Shown here one piece after another: positions 36,210-45,177 of a stretch of DNA of 64,000 nucleotides. A program made the translations under genes and the position numbers. The stretch's first letter is position 1, and each line of letters begins with the position of its first letter. Origin of the DNA: Alphaproteobacteria bacterium (GTDB lineage Bacteria > Pseudomonadota > Alphaproteobacteria > GCA-2731375); NCBI GenBank assembly GCA_016776605.1, contig JADHTB010000014.1, forward strand, positions 1 to 64,000, read 5' to 3'. Below the pieces are notes generated by a model. That model searched no databases, was not told the DNA's origin, and was given only the letters and a program-made list of their open reading frames with translations.

Positions 36210-36310
36210 TGAGCGCATTCCAAGAAAATGCGCTCAGACTCTTTAAAATAGAGCAATTTTTCCAATCACTTAGAATCGCTTCGCGATTCTCATTAATTCG
36301 GAATTGCTCT
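36210..36310. repeat. 101-bp two-hairpin intergenic element, copy 4 (hybrid type)
   Basis: Hairpin 1 is the GC variant (GAGCGCATT...AATGCGCTC) seen in copies at 47100 and 55134. Hairpin 2 has the AGAATCGC-ttc-GCGATTCT stem of copies 1 and 5, so this unit mixes the two subfamilies. Its end CTCTA gives the TAG stop of frmA on the minus strand (36309-36311). It lies between the convergent BON and frmA genes. Confidence 0.85.
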
Positions 36311-37421
36311 AGTCGAAGGTCACCACGCTGCGGATTGATTTGCCTGCGTGCATCAGATCAAAAGCATCGTTGATTTGCTCCAGCGGCATGGTGTGGGTGA
36401 TCAGGTCGTCGATATTGATTTTGCCGTCCATATACCAATCGACAATTTTCGGCACGTCCGTGCGGCCCTTGGCGCCGCCAAACGCGGTGCCGCGCCAGAC
36501 CCGGCCGGTTACCAGTTGGAAGGGCCGCGTCGTGATTTCCTGGCCCGAGCCGGCGACGCCGATGATGATGCTTTCGCCCCAGCCCTTGTGACAGCATTCC
36601 AGCGCCTGGCGCATGATCTCCACATTGCCGATGCACTCAAAGGAATAGTCCGCCCCACCCTTGGTCAATTCGACCAGATGGGCGACCAGGTCCCCCCCGA
36701 CATCGTTGGGATTGACGAAATGGGTCATGCCGAACTTTTCCGCCAGGGCGCGTTTGCCCGGGTTGGTGTCGACGCCGATGATCATGTTGGCGCCGACCAT
36801 GCGGGCGCCCTGTAGCACGTTCAGGCCGATCCCACCCAGGCCGAAGACCACCACATTGGCGCCGGCTTCCACCTGTGCCGTATTAATCACGGCGCCGATC
36901 CCCGTGGTCACGCCACAGCCGATATAACAGACCTTGTCAAAGGGGGCGTCGGGCCGAATCTTGGCCAGGGCGATTTCCGGGATCACCGAATATTGCGCGA
37001 ACGTGGAGGTGCCCATGTAGTGGAACACCTGATCGCCACCCAGGCTGAACCGGGATGTGCCATCGGGCATCAGGCCCTTGCCCTGGGTTTCCCGGATGGC
37101 GCCGCATAGGTTGGTTTTGCCGGAGGTGCAGTAATCGCATTGCCGGCATTCGGGTGTGTAGAGGGGGATGACATGGTCGCCCGGTGCCACCGAGGTAACG
37201 CCGGCGCCAACCTCTACCACCACACCGGCGCCTTCATGGCCCAGGATGGCGGGGAAGATGCCTTCGGGATCATCGCCCGACAGGGTAAAGGCGTCGGTGT
37301 GGCAAACGCCACTGGCCTTGATCTCCACCAGGCATTCACCCGCGCGCGGGCCTGCCAACTGTACCGTTTCAATGCTCAACGGCGCGCCAGCCTTATGCGC
37401 CACGGCTGCCCGTACATCCAT
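36309..37421 (-). CDS. frmA: S-(hydroxymethyl)glutathione dehydrogenase / class III alcohol dehydrogenase
   Basis: 370 residues, the class III ADH length. It oxidises S-hydroxymethylglutathione with NAD during formaldehyde detoxification and also reduces S-nitrosoglutathione. Catalytic zinc ligands are Cys40 in [12 protein letters not shown] and His in [10 protein letters not shown]. The structural zinc has four Cys in [16 protein letters not shown]. The cofactor fold is [20 protein letters not shown]. The C-terminal IRSVVTFD is standard. No fghA gene is adjacent. Its TAG stop is contributed by a palindromic repeat. Confidence 0.95.
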   Translation of the reverse strand: MDVRAAVAHKAGAPLSIETVQLAGPRAGECLVEIKASGVCHTDAFTLSGDDPEGIFPAILGHEGAGVVVEVGAGVTSVAPGDHVIPLYTPECRQCDYCTSGKTNLCGAIRETQGKGLMPDGTSRFSLGGDQVFHYMGTSTFAQYSVIPEIALAKIRPDAPFDKVCYIGCGVTTGIGAVINTAQVEAGANVVVFGLGGIGLNVLQGARMVGANMIIGVDTNPGKRALAEKFGMTHFVNPNDVGGDLVAHLVELTKGGADYSFECIGNVEIMRQALECCHKGWGESIIIGVAGSGQEITTRPFQLVTGRVWRGTAFGGAKGRTDVPKIVDWYMDGKINIDDLITHTMPLEQINDAFDLMHAGKSIRSVVTFD

Positions 37422-37550
37422 CTCTTAAAGCCCCCTAATCACCCATTGATTTGATTTATTGTAGCAGGGGAAACAGGGCCGGGTCGATGCCCGAACTTTG
37501 CCCTTGGGCCGAGTGTTTCATGAACTTATTTCGTCGGACGAACAGCAGTC

Positions 37551-39242
37551 CTATTGAAAATAAAACGCTAATGACAGCGCCAATAACGCTGCGGCCCAGA
37601 GGGCCATGCTGCCCGTTGGCCAGGTCCGTGCCAGGATGCCGTGAGGGCCGTGGGTACGGAAAATTCGCGCGATCAGGCCATTCAGTAGCAATAGAACGCC
37701 GCCCGTCATAGCCGTCCAGGCGCGTCCGCCTAGCGCCATGATCCAGCCGATGATCCGGGGCGCGAGCCATCGATAGCTGAAATCGAAATCGAGCACCGTG
37801 GATCGCAGTTCCGGGGGGTAAAGACCGGTTCGTTGCAGTACCGCGAATGCAAGCCCGGAAAAAACCAGAAGCTGCAGCGTCGTGACCACATGGGTCGTCG
37901 TATAAGGCGCGTAATCCACGGGGAAGGGCAGCAGCGCATACAGAGGCTGGGGATAGACGCCGATGGCGATGCAGAGGAAGGCTGCCAAGCCCATGGCCAA
38001 CAGCATGTTGAACGGTGCTTCCTTGGGCCGTTTGCCGGAGTCGTGAGCGAAGAATGCGAAGAATGGGATCTTGATGCCTGAATGGTGAAAGACGCCGGCG
38101 GAGGCGAACAACAGCACCAGGAAGGGGATCACATAGCCTTCCTCGGCCACGGCCGTGAGGATCATGGATTTGGTCACGAAGCCACTGAACAGAGGAAAGG
38201 CGGAGATGGATGCGCCGCCGACAATACAGAACCCGGTGGTCCATGGCATGGTCTTGTACAGTCCGCCCAATTCAGAGCCTTTGGCCGTGCCAGTGCGGAA
38301 AAGCACGGCTCCCATGGTCATGAACAAAAGCGCCTTATAGATGATGTGGGCGAAGGCGTGGCTGACCGCGCCGTTGATGGCCAGAGCAGAGCCGATGCCG
38401 ACGCCCGCCACCATGAAACCCAACTGGTTGTTGAGGCTGTAGGCTAGAACCCGGCGCAAATCGTTTTCGATCACCGCATAAAATATGGGGAAGGCGGTCA
38501 TTGCCACGCCGATCCAGATCAGGACTTCGGTGCCGGCAAAGCCCCGCGCCAACGCATAGACCGCCAGCTTCGTGGTAAAGGCGCTGAGGAAGACCGTGCC
38601 GGTGACAGAGGCCTCCGGATAACCGTCCTGCAACCAGTTATGCAGCAGCGGGAAAGCGCACTTGATGCCAAAGGCCAGCAGGATGAAGATGCCGCCGGGG
38701 CTTTCCAGGCCGATATTGTTGAAGGCGACCGAGCCGGTCGCGTTGGCGTACATGGCCGCGCCCGACAGCAAAAGCACCCCCGACACCATATAGATGAGAA
38801 GGCAGCGAAAACCGGCGCGGAAGGAACGGTCGGTTCTGGCCGCCCAGATCAGGAAAACGGCGGCGATGGCGGCTAATTCCCAATAGAAGAACAAGGTGAT
38901 CAGGTCGCCGGCGAAGGTCGCGCCAATGGCCGCCCCCACATAGACCAGGGCGGTAGATTTTTCCAGTGCGTCGTCGTTGTGCCAGGCGAACAAGACACCC
39001 AGGACAGCCGCGATATAGAAAATATAGCCGAACAGCAAGCTCAGCTTGTCGATGCGCACGTGGGTCTGCTCGAAGCCGAATGCGGCCATGGCGCCAAAGC
39101 TGCCCGGCTCGAACGTCGTCAATTGCAGGATGCCAAGCAGCGGCAGGATCAGCGAATAGGCCGAGCGCAGATTGCCCTTGAGGAACGGCACCAGCACGGC
39201 GCCGCCGATCAGCAGCAGGCCGGGTGGGAACTCAGCGATCAT
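37551..39242 (-). CDS. Mrp/Mbh-like antiporter, NuoL/M/N-type subunit (third)
   Basis: 563-residue proton- or cation-conducting membrane subunit, last in a ten-gene operon. ATG 39242 has ribosome site GAGGA and overlaps the upstream small gene by 11 bases. It has many helices. Key ion-channel elements are the Glu in FFYWELAAIAAVFLIW and Lys in FGIKCAFPLLHNWLQDGYPE, with a further His/Lys in GAVSHAFAHIIYKALLF. The C-terminal half is extended relative to MrpD. Together with the 39528 and 40988 genes it gives three such subunits, more than standard Mrp. Confidence 0.85.
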   Translation of the reverse strand: MIAEFPPGLLLIGGAVLVPFLKGNLRSAYSLILPLLGILQLTTFEPGSFGAMAAFGFEQTHVRIDKLSLLFGYIFYIAAVLGVLFAWHNDDALEKSTALVYVGAAIGATFAGDLITLFFYWELAAIAAVFLIWAARTDRSFRAGFRCLLIYMVSGVLLLSGAAMYANATGSVAFNNIGLESPGGIFILLAFGIKCAFPLLHNWLQDGYPEASVTGTVFLSAFTTKLAVYALARGFAGTEVLIWIGVAMTAFPIFYAVIENDLRRVLAYSLNNQLGFMVAGVGIGSALAINGAVSHAFAHIIYKALLFMTMGAVLFRTGTAKGSELGGLYKTMPWTTGFCIVGGASISAFPLFSGFVTKSMILTAVAEEGYVIPFLVLLFASAGVFHHSGIKIPFFAFFAHDSGKRPKEAPFNMLLAMGLAAFLCIAIGVYPQPLYALLPFPVDYAPYTTTHVVTTLQLLVFSGLAFAVLQRTGLYPPELRSTVLDFDFSYRWLAPRIIGWIMALGGRAWTAMTGGVLLLLNGLIARIFRTHGPHGILARTWPTGSMALWAAALLALSLAFYFQ

Positions 39243-39516
39243 AATAGTCCTCACCGCGCATCAGGATCTTGCGCAGTTCGCGCGCCGTCAGCACTAGTGC
39301 GAAGGATACGAAAAATCCGAACAGACCGAAAAATCCGAACCAGTGTTCGAATTCAAAAACCACATGCTTCTCATAAAACGCGTCCGACAGAAGCAATAAC
39401 CCGCAGAGCACGACCAGGGCCCAGAACAGTTTGTAGACGTTGCGCATGTCGTCCAGCCAATAGCGCTTACCGCCGTCCTTTTCCGGAGCATGATCATTCG
39501 GGCGTGTTTCGGTCAT
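39232..39516 (-). CDS. Small membrane protein of the antiporter operon
   Basis: 94 residues. It starts MTETRPNDHAPEKDGGKRYW, so the N-terminus is charged. Two close hydrophobic spans follow (LFWALVVLCGLLLLSDAFY and FGFFGLFGFFVSFALVLTA), and it ends in a charged tail ELRKILMRGEDYYDR. I do not recognise a named family. Its place between two large subunit genes, with an 11-base overlap to the next, argues that it is an accessory subunit of the complex. Confidence 0.75.
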   Translation of the reverse strand: MTETRPNDHAPEKDGGKRYWLDDMRNVYKLFWALVVLCGLLLLSDAFYEKHVVFEFEHWFGFFGLFGFFVSFALVLTARELRKILMRGEDYYDR

Positions 39517-39527
39517 GTCATATTCTC

Positions 39528-40991
39528 CTACTGGCCGACCAAGCGTGTGGCCAATTCCAGCGCCGGGCCGGGAAACAGGAATAACAAGATCGTTCCTGCT
39601 CCCGTGGTCACCAGGGCCAGGACAATGGGCAGGGGCGCTTCGCCATGGTCATGGCCATGACCATTCGCAACCTCCGGCTTTAGAAACGCGGCATAAACGA
39701 TGGGCAGGAAATAGGCCGCGTTCAATAGGGTGGAGCCGAGGATCACGGCCACGGCGAACCATTGTTCCACTTCCATGGCGCCCAGCAGCATATACCATTT
39801 GGACAGGAAGCCTGCCGCGGGTGGCAACCCGATCATGGAGATGGCGCCGATGGCAAAGGCTCCCATGGTCCAGGGCATGCGCCGCCCGATGCCGGCCAAT
39901 TCGGACACCTTGGTCTTATGGGCGGCGGTATAGATGGCACCGGCGGCCATGAACAGGGTAATCTTGCCAAAGGCGTGCACCGCGATATGCAAGGCCGCGC
40001 CCATGGTTGATAAAGGCGAGAGGATCAGGGCCGCCAAGATGACGTAACTGAGCTGGCTGACCGTGGAATAGGCCAGTCGCCGCTTTAGATTATCCTGGCG
40101 CAGAGCGATGATGGAGGCCATCAGAATGGTGAAGCCGGCCAGATACAGGGCCACATCAGCCATGGCCAGATCGCGCAGGTAATCCAGGCCAAAGATATAG
40201 ACCGTTACCTTGACCACCGTGAAGACGCCGGCCTTGACCACGGCGACCGCATGCAGCAGGGCGCTGACCGGGGTTGGGGCGACCATTGCCGCGGGCAGCC
40301 AGCGGTGCATGGGCATCAGGGCAGCCTTGCCTATGCCATAGAGGTACAGCAGGAACAGGATGCCGCCGATCACCGGCCCGACCTTGCCGGCCATGATGCC
40401 GCCGGGGGTGAAGGTGACGCTGCCCGTAAGCACAAAGGTGGCGATGATCGCCGGTAATAACAGAACCACTGAACTGCCCAGTAATATCCCCAGGTAGGTG
40501 CGCCCCGCGCGCCGGGCCTCTTCATTCTTGTGATGTGTGACCAGAGGATAGGTGGATAGGGTCAGGGCCTCGTAGCAGATGAACAGGGTGAATAGGTTCT
40601 CGGCGAAGGCCAGCCCCATGGTGGCGGCAATGGCGATGGCGAAACAGATATAAAAGCGGGTCTGGCGCGGCTCGTCATTGCCGCGCATGTAACCGATGGA
40701 AAAGACTGAATTGACGATCCAAAGAAAGGACGCGACGCAGGCGAAGATCATGCCCAGAGGTTCCACCGCGAAGGCAATGTGCAGGCCCGGCAGCGGCGCA
40801 CCTAATTCCAGGCGCACGGGCAGGCCGGCCAGGATCAGCGGCAGGATTGCCAGCACCACCACCAACAGTGCGACCGCCGTGAATAGGGTGACCGCCTCGC
40901 GCTGGTTGGGATGCTTTCCGACGATCCAGATAGACAGCGCCGCGAATAGCGGCAGGCCCAGGGCCAGAATGATCAGCGTGCCGCCGGTCAC
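39528..40991 (-). CDS. Mrp/Mbh-like antiporter, NuoL/M/N-type subunit (second)
   Basis: 487-residue membrane subunit, MrpD-like. The N-terminus MTGGTLIILALGLPLFAALS leads into multiple helices. The conserved Glu is in LFICYEALTLSTYPLV, and Lys/His residues are in GIGKAALMPMHRWLPAAM and AVHAFGKITLFMAAG. It overlaps the preceding gene by ATGA. As in complex I, such subunits are thought to move protons or sodium through half-channels linked by buried charged residues. Confidence 0.88.
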   Translation of the reverse strand: MTGGTLIILALGLPLFAALSIWIVGKHPNQREAVTLFTAVALLVVVLAILPLILAGLPVRLELGAPLPGLHIAFAVEPLGMIFACVASFLWIVNSVFSIGYMRGNDEPRQTRFYICFAIAIAATMGLAFAENLFTLFICYEALTLSTYPLVTHHKNEEARRAGRTYLGILLGSSVVLLLPAIIATFVLTGSVTFTPGGIMAGKVGPVIGGILFLLYLYGIGKAALMPMHRWLPAAMVAPTPVSALLHAVAVVKAGVFTVVKVTVYIFGLDYLRDLAMADVALYLAGFTILMASIIALRQDNLKRRLAYSTVSQLSYVILAALILSPLSTMGAALHIAVHAFGKITLFMAAGAIYTAAHKTKVSELAGIGRRMPWTMGAFAIGAISMIGLPPAAGFLSKWYMLLGAMEVEQWFAVAVILGSTLLNAAYFLPIVYAAFLKPEVANGHGHDHGEAPLPIVLALVTTGAGTILLFLFPGPALELATRLVGQ

Positions 40992-42502
40992 GGCAACTGC
41001 CCCCGAAGCAACAGGGCGGCGGCACTTTCCGCCATCGACACTGGCAGGCGGGTATCAAGCCCAAAATAGATATTCGCGCCCGCCAACAACAGGGTCGGCA
41101 ACAGCATGGACAGGGGCGCTTCGCCCGCGGCTTCACGGCCCGGCGGCGGGTCCTTGAAATACATCGTTTCCACAAGGCGCCAGACATAGACCAGGGCCAA
41201 CATGGAACTTAACGCGATCAGGAGAACCAGCCACCATAGATCGGCCTGCAACGTCGCCTGGACGAGATACCATTTGGAGATGAAGCCGGCGGTCAGGGGC
41301 ACGCCTAGCAGGCTCAATCCGGCGATGATGATGGCCGTCATGGTCCAGGGCATCTGCTGGCCCAGGCCCGCCATGTTTTCAATCCGAGTGGAGCCGATGC
41401 GATAGAAAATACAACCCATGGCACAAAACAGCGCCGCTTTTATCAGGCCGTGATTGAAGATATGGATCAACGCGGCGGCGATGCCGGCCGAGGATGCCAG
41501 GCTGATGGCCAGAGTGATGTAGCCGATCTGAGCGATCGAGGAATAGGCCAGCATGCGTTTGATATCGCGCTGAAATATGGCGGTGAACGAACCCGCGAAC
41601 ATGGCGATTACGGCGGGTGCCAGCAAAGCCCAGTGCAAGGGCAGGTCCAGGAATGCGAATTTGGCGCCAAAAATCGTAAAGGTAAAGCGCAGCAGGACGT
41701 ATAGAGAAACTTTGGTCGCCGTCGCGGCCAGAAAGGCTGACACCGCCGAGGGTGCGTAGGCATAGGCGTTGGGCAGCCACAGGTGCAGCGGGAACAGGGC
41801 TGCTTTCAGGGCCAGGCCAACGGTGATGAAGGCGAACGCGGCGAGCACCGGCCGGCTATCCTGAAGGGCTGGGATGCGGGCCTGCATGTCGGCCATGTTC
41901 AAGGTGCCGGTCATCATGTACAGCAGACCGACGCCAATCAGAAAGAAGGTGGCGCCAATGGTGCCCATGACCAGATATTGAAACGCCGCCGTCAGGGCCT
42001 TGCGTTGCCCGCCCAAGGCGATCAGCGCATAGCTGGACAGGGACGAAATTTCCAGAAAAACAAAGACGTTAAAGGCATCCCCGGTGACCGTTATGCCCAG
42101 CAGGCCGGTCAGGCACAGGATGAACATGCAATAGAACAGATGCTGGCTGCCCGGCCGGATTTCCTTGGCTATGCTGGCCGGGCTAAAGGCCAGCACCACG
42201 GTGGCGATGGCGGATACCAGCAACAGGATAAAGGCATTGGCCGTATCGACCACATACTCGATGCCCCAGGGTGGAGCCCAGCCACCCATGTCGTAGTGAA
42301 TGACGCCGTTGTGAAAGGTTAAATAGGCCAGGGTCGCGGCTATCGCGGTCGCCGCGACGGAGGCGGTGAAGGCGATGATCCAGGCGAGTCCGGCCCGTCC
42401 CGCCAACAGGCACAACGGGGCCGCTACCAAAGGCACCACCACTTGCAGGGCCGGCAGGTGGGCCGACAGATAGGCCAGCAGACTAGTGATCAGGCCGTTC
42501 AC
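40988..42502 (-). CDS. Mrp/Mbh-like antiporter, NuoL/M/N-type subunit (first, MrpD-like)
   Basis: 504-residue membrane subunit. The Glu of helix 5 is in FVFLEISSLSSYALIALG, the Lys of helix 7 in LALKAALFPLHLWLPNAYAY, and HxxxK in IHIFNHGLIKAALFCAMG. It overlaps mnhC by four bases upstream and the second large subunit by four downstream. It is the closest of the three to standard MrpD (cation/H+ antiporter subunit D). It works in the cytoplasmic membrane as part of the whole complex. Confidence 0.88.
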   Translation of the reverse strand: MNGLITSLLAYLSAHLPALQVVVPLVAAPLCLLAGRAGLAWIIAFTASVAATAIAATLAYLTFHNGVIHYDMGGWAPPWGIEYVVDTANAFILLLVSAIATVVLAFSPASIAKEIRPGSQHLFYCMFILCLTGLLGITVTGDAFNVFVFLEISSLSSYALIALGGQRKALTAAFQYLVMGTIGATFFLIGVGLLYMMTGTLNMADMQARIPALQDSRPVLAAFAFITVGLALKAALFPLHLWLPNAYAYAPSAVSAFLAATATKVSLYVLLRFTFTIFGAKFAFLDLPLHWALLAPAVIAMFAGSFTAIFQRDIKRMLAYSSIAQIGYITLAISLASSAGIAAALIHIFNHGLIKAALFCAMGCIFYRIGSTRIENMAGLGQQMPWTMTAIIIAGLSLLGVPLTAGFISKWYLVQATLQADLWWLVLLIALSSMLALVYVWRLVETMYFKDPPPGREAAGEAPLSMLLPTLLLAGANIYFGLDTRLPVSMAESAAALLLRGQLP

Positions 42503-42858
42503 GTTTCACCGTCTGCCAAGTCCAACTCGTCCTCTTCGATGGTGCCATAGCTCTCGCGGATGCGCACGACCAGGGCCAGGCCCAGGGCAGTGGTGGCGAT
42601 GCCAACCACGATGGCGGTCAGAATCAACACATGAGGAATTGGGTTGGAGTAGACTTGAAAGCGGCTGTCCAGGATCGGCGCCGTGCCATTCGTGACCTTG
42701 CCCATGGTGATATACAGCAGGAAGACCGAGGTTTGAAAGATGTTCAAACCAACCAGCTTCTTGACCAGATTGCCGCGCGCCACGACGATGTAAAATCCGG
42801 CCATCATCAGGAATATGGCGATCCAGTAATTGTAATGATCCAGAATGGACTGCAGCAT
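42499..42858 (-). CDS. mnhC: Antiporter subunit C (NuoK-like)
   Basis: 119 residues with three helices. Blocks typical of NuoK/MnhC are the Asn/Gly-rich segment RGNLVKKLVGLNIFQTSVFL, then DPxPHVLILTAIVVG-type sequence (here NPIPHVLILTAIVVGIATTA). The C-terminal tail is acidic. It starts immediately after the mnhB stop and ends overlapping the first large subunit gene. It is a core membrane subunit of Mrp-type Na+/H+ antiporters. Confidence 0.9.
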   Translation of the reverse strand: MLQSILDHYNYWIAIFLMMAGFYIVVARGNLVKKLVGLNIFQTSVFLLYITMGKVTNGTAPILDSRFQVYSNPIPHVLILTAIVVGIATTALGLALVVRIRESYGTIEEDELDLADGET

Positions 42859-43275
42859 CTATCGATCCCGCCTGGCGAAGAGGAAAAAGATCGTGATCAT
42901 GGTCGCTGCTACGGTGGTGCCGACGCCAAACTCGATCACCATGATGCCCAGATGTTGTCCCGCCACCGGGTCCGCGCGCAGGACGCCGTAGTCCAAAAAA
43001 TTACCGCCACCCAACAGGCCGGCGAATCCCGTGCCGGCATAAATCAATAAGCCGGCCGCGATCAGGCGGGTGACCACCGCCGGAGGCGCCACCTTGCGGG
43101 CGTTTTCCAGCCCGAAGATCAGGCCATACAGAATAAAGGCCGAGGCGAAGATGACCCCGGCTTGAAAGCCGCCGCCCGGCCCGTAGTCGCCGTGGAATTG
43201 CACGTACAAGGCAAACAGCAAAATAAACGGGATCAATAGTTTGGAGATGATCCGCAGGACGCGATGGCTCTTCAT
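42859..43275 (-). CDS. mnhB: Antiporter subunit B (MnhB domain)
   Basis: 138 residues, four helices, with the diagnostic GDYGPGGGFQAGVIFASAFI loop. The last helix and the positive tail FLFARRDR are typical. The ATG overlaps the DUF4040 stop by four bases. In canonical Mrp this domain follows the C-terminal part of MrpA, and here it is a separate gene right after the DUF4040 protein, which keeps the usual domain order. Confidence 0.92.
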   Translation of the reverse strand: MKSHRVLRIISKLLIPFILLFALYVQFHGDYGPGGGFQAGVIFASAFILYGLIFGLENARKVAPPAVVTRLIAAGLLIYAGTGFAGLLGGGNFLDYGVLRADPVAGQHLGIMVIEFGVGTTVAATMITIFFLFARRDR

Positions 43276-43907
43276 GCGGTGCCTCCGCCAGCACCACGAT
43301 CATCACCGTCCCCGCTATCATCTTCGCCGGCATTATTTTCGCCGGCCTTGTCCTCCGGCTCCTGCTTGATCCCGGCATCGTCGCCCTTGCGGCCGCCCAG
43401 CAACAGCATGACCGCCACGCCAGCGGTAAAAATCACCGTCACCTCGCCAAAAGTGTCATAACCGCGGTAACTGGCCAGGACCGAGGTCACCACGTTGGGC
43501 AGCCCCACTTCGGCGAAACTGTCTTTCAGATAATGCGGCGCGACGTGCAGATTTGCCGGCGCGCTCGGATCGCCAAAGGCCGGCATGTCAAAGGTGGCGT
43601 AGATCAATGCCGCGCCGGTCAAGGTCACTACCGCCAGCGGCAACAGGGGCGTCCGCACCGGTATTAGTTCGCGCTCTCCCGTCAGGGCCAGTACCGCGAT
43701 CATCAAAACGGTGGATATGCCGGCGCCGACGGCAGCCTCGGTAAAGGCCACATCGACGGCATCCAGGGCCACGAACATGGAGGCCGCCAGCAGGCTGTAA
43801 ATACCTGATAGCATGACCACGGCAAACAGGCTGCGCAGGCGCAGTATGGCGATGGCCGTGGCGCCCATGAAGGTCAGCAGGGTGATATCGATCAGGGTAA
43901 TGATCAT
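43272..43907 (-). CDS. DUF4040 / MrpA C-terminal-like membrane protein
   Basis: 211 residues from ATG 43907, overlapping the mnhG stop by four bases. The first 75 residues form a DUF4040-type module (LTFMGATAIAILRLRSLFAV, then AFTEAAVGAGISTVLMIAVL), the part that in MrpA follows the NuoL-like channel. The second part is MbhE-like, ending YRGYDTFGEVTVIFTAGVAV. A 35-residue acidic tail (EDKAGENNAGEDDSGDGDD) is unusual. A full-length MrpA is absent, so this protein plus the separate large subunits replaces it. Confidence 0.85.
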   Translation of the reverse strand: MIITLIDITLLTFMGATAIAILRLRSLFAVVMLSGIYSLLAASMFVALDAVDVAFTEAAVGAGISTVLMIAVLALTGERELIPVRTPLLPLAVVTLTGAALIYATFDMPAFGDPSAPANLHVAPHYLKDSFAEVGLPNVVTSVLASYRGYDTFGEVTVIFTAGVAVMLLLGGRKGDDAGIKQEPEDKAGENNAGEDDSGDGDDRGAGGGTA

Positions 43908-44251
43908 GTCCCGCTGTCCTTGCCTGGCTCGCCGCCGCCGGCATTGTGGTTCTGCCAGGGCCGCAACCCCGCCGCCAACGCCGCCCGTGCCGTGGCATGG
44001 CTGGACGTGGGCGAGGTGAACAACAGGAAAACCGCAATGATCAATAATTTGATGGCAACAATCGCGGCCCCCGTCTGTAACAGCAATCCCAGCAGGATCA
44101 GGCCCGCACCCATGGTATCGGTCAGGCCGGCCGGGTGCAGCCGGGTATAAAAGTCCGGAAAACGCAGCATGCCGAAGGCACCAATGATGACAAAGGCGGC
44201 CCCGGCCAGCAGCAGCAGCCAACTCACTCCATCCACCAATTGCCCGATCAT
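43904..44251 (-). CDS. mnhG: Antiporter subunit G (MnhG)
   Basis: 115 residues with three helices. The family block GAFGMLRFPDFYTRLHPAG followed by DTMGAGLILLG is clear. The C-terminal tail is Ala/Gly-rich. It begins on the TGATG junction with mnhF. It is a small accessory subunit of Mrp-type antiporters. Confidence 0.93.
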   Translation of the reverse strand: MIGQLVDGVSWLLLLAGAAFVIIGAFGMLRFPDFYTRLHPAGLTDTMGAGLILLGLLLQTGAAIVAIKLLIIAVFLLFTSPTSSHATARAALAAGLRPWQNHNAGGGEPGKDSGT

Positions 44252-44532
44252 CAGCCCTCCTCGCTATTGCCGGGATGGGCGAAGTCGCCGTATTGGACGT
44301 ACTTCAGGACCGCGATCACGCCGATAAAATTGATCAAGGCATAGACAATGGCGATGTCCAGGAAGTCCGGCCGGTCGGTGAGAAAACCCAGGATCGAAAT
44401 TAACAAAACAGTCTTGGTGCCTACGGAATTGACCGCCAGGATGCGGTCAAACACCGTTGGGCCGAGAAAGGCGCGGGCCAGCGCGATGCCCATGGCGATC
44501 AGGACGGCAAAGGCGGTTATGGCGAACATCAT
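44251..44532 (-). CDS. mnhF: Antiporter subunit F (MnhF)
   Basis: 93 residues and three helices. The signature is LARAFLGPTVFDRILAVNSV followed by a Gly- and Pro-containing helix pair and DIAIVYALINFIGVIAVLKY. It overlaps mnhE by four bases and mnhG by one. MnhF homologues can transport bile salts or cations within the complex. Confidence 0.93.
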   Translation of the reverse strand: MMFAITAFAVLIAMGIALARAFLGPTVFDRILAVNSVGTKTVLLISILGFLTDRPDFLDIAIVYALINFIGVIAVLKYVQYGDFAHPGNSEEG

Positions 44533-45071
44533 TGCCGTACCTCCACGGCCGCGACCCGTCGGTCCATTTCGCCGTCCAGAATACCCTCCGCCGCGCCATC
44601 ATTCAGGGCATGTACCTGGATAACGCCGGGTCTTAGGTCCACCGCTACCGTCCCGGGCGTCAAGGTAATGGAATTGGCATAAAGCACTTGTCCGAGATCG
44701 GTCTTTTGACTGGATAGGGCGTCGAACATGCGGGGCGTGATAGTTAAGGAGGGGGAGAGAACCCGCTGCGCCACATCGATGTTGGCCTTAACGATTTCCC
44801 ACAACAGCCAAGGCACGTAACGCAGGCCGGCCCAAGTGATCTGCATCGGTACGCCTTCATGGTCTATCAGGTCCATGCGCATGGCGATCCAAACGCAAAA
44901 CGCCACGGAGGCTGCGCCCAGGCTTAATAATAAGATCTGAAAATGGCCCGACAACAACAGCCAGCAGGCAGCCAAGGCCAGACATAGTCCAATGCCATGT
45001 ACGACGGGGCGATAGCCTAACCTGACCCCGTCCTGGTTATTGCGACCTGCCACTGCGCCCCTGTCCTGCAT
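44529..45071 (-). CDS. mnhE: Antiporter subunit E (MnhE)
   Basis: 180 residues, first gene of the antiporter operon. Two or three N-terminal helices lead to AGLRYVPWLLWEIVKANIDV, the MnhE core. The cytoplasmic domain then has ANSITLTPGTVAVDL, the family's most conserved block. Its ATG 45071 follows about 100 bases of non-coding sequence where the operon promoter should lie, although I could not name a clear -35/-10 pair there. Confidence 0.93.
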   Translation of the reverse strand: MQDRGAVAGRNNQDGVRLGYRPVVHGIGLCLALAACWLLLSGHFQILLLSLGAASVAFCVWIAMRMDLIDHEGVPMQITWAGLRYVPWLLWEIVKANIDVAQRVLSPSLTITPRMFDALSSQKTDLGQVLYANSITLTPGTVAVDLRPGVIQVHALNDGAAEGILDGEMDRRVAAVEVRQ

Positions 45072-45177
45072 CCGCGCTCGGTTTTTCGGAAGTTAGCTTC
45101 GATTTTCCAGAAGTTTAGTATGGCCCATGTGGTCATTGCCAGCGGAAAGCGTATCTAATTATCGGAGCGACCCAATT

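Noticed and set aside
37456..38244. Minus-strand frame ending in a TM-like segment and a charged tail, overlapping the third antiporter subunit
   Set aside because: The upstream part has no membrane or domain character, and the main frame has the ribosome site and conserved NuoL/M/N residues. The helix-like end is a frame-shifted reading of hydrophobic codons.
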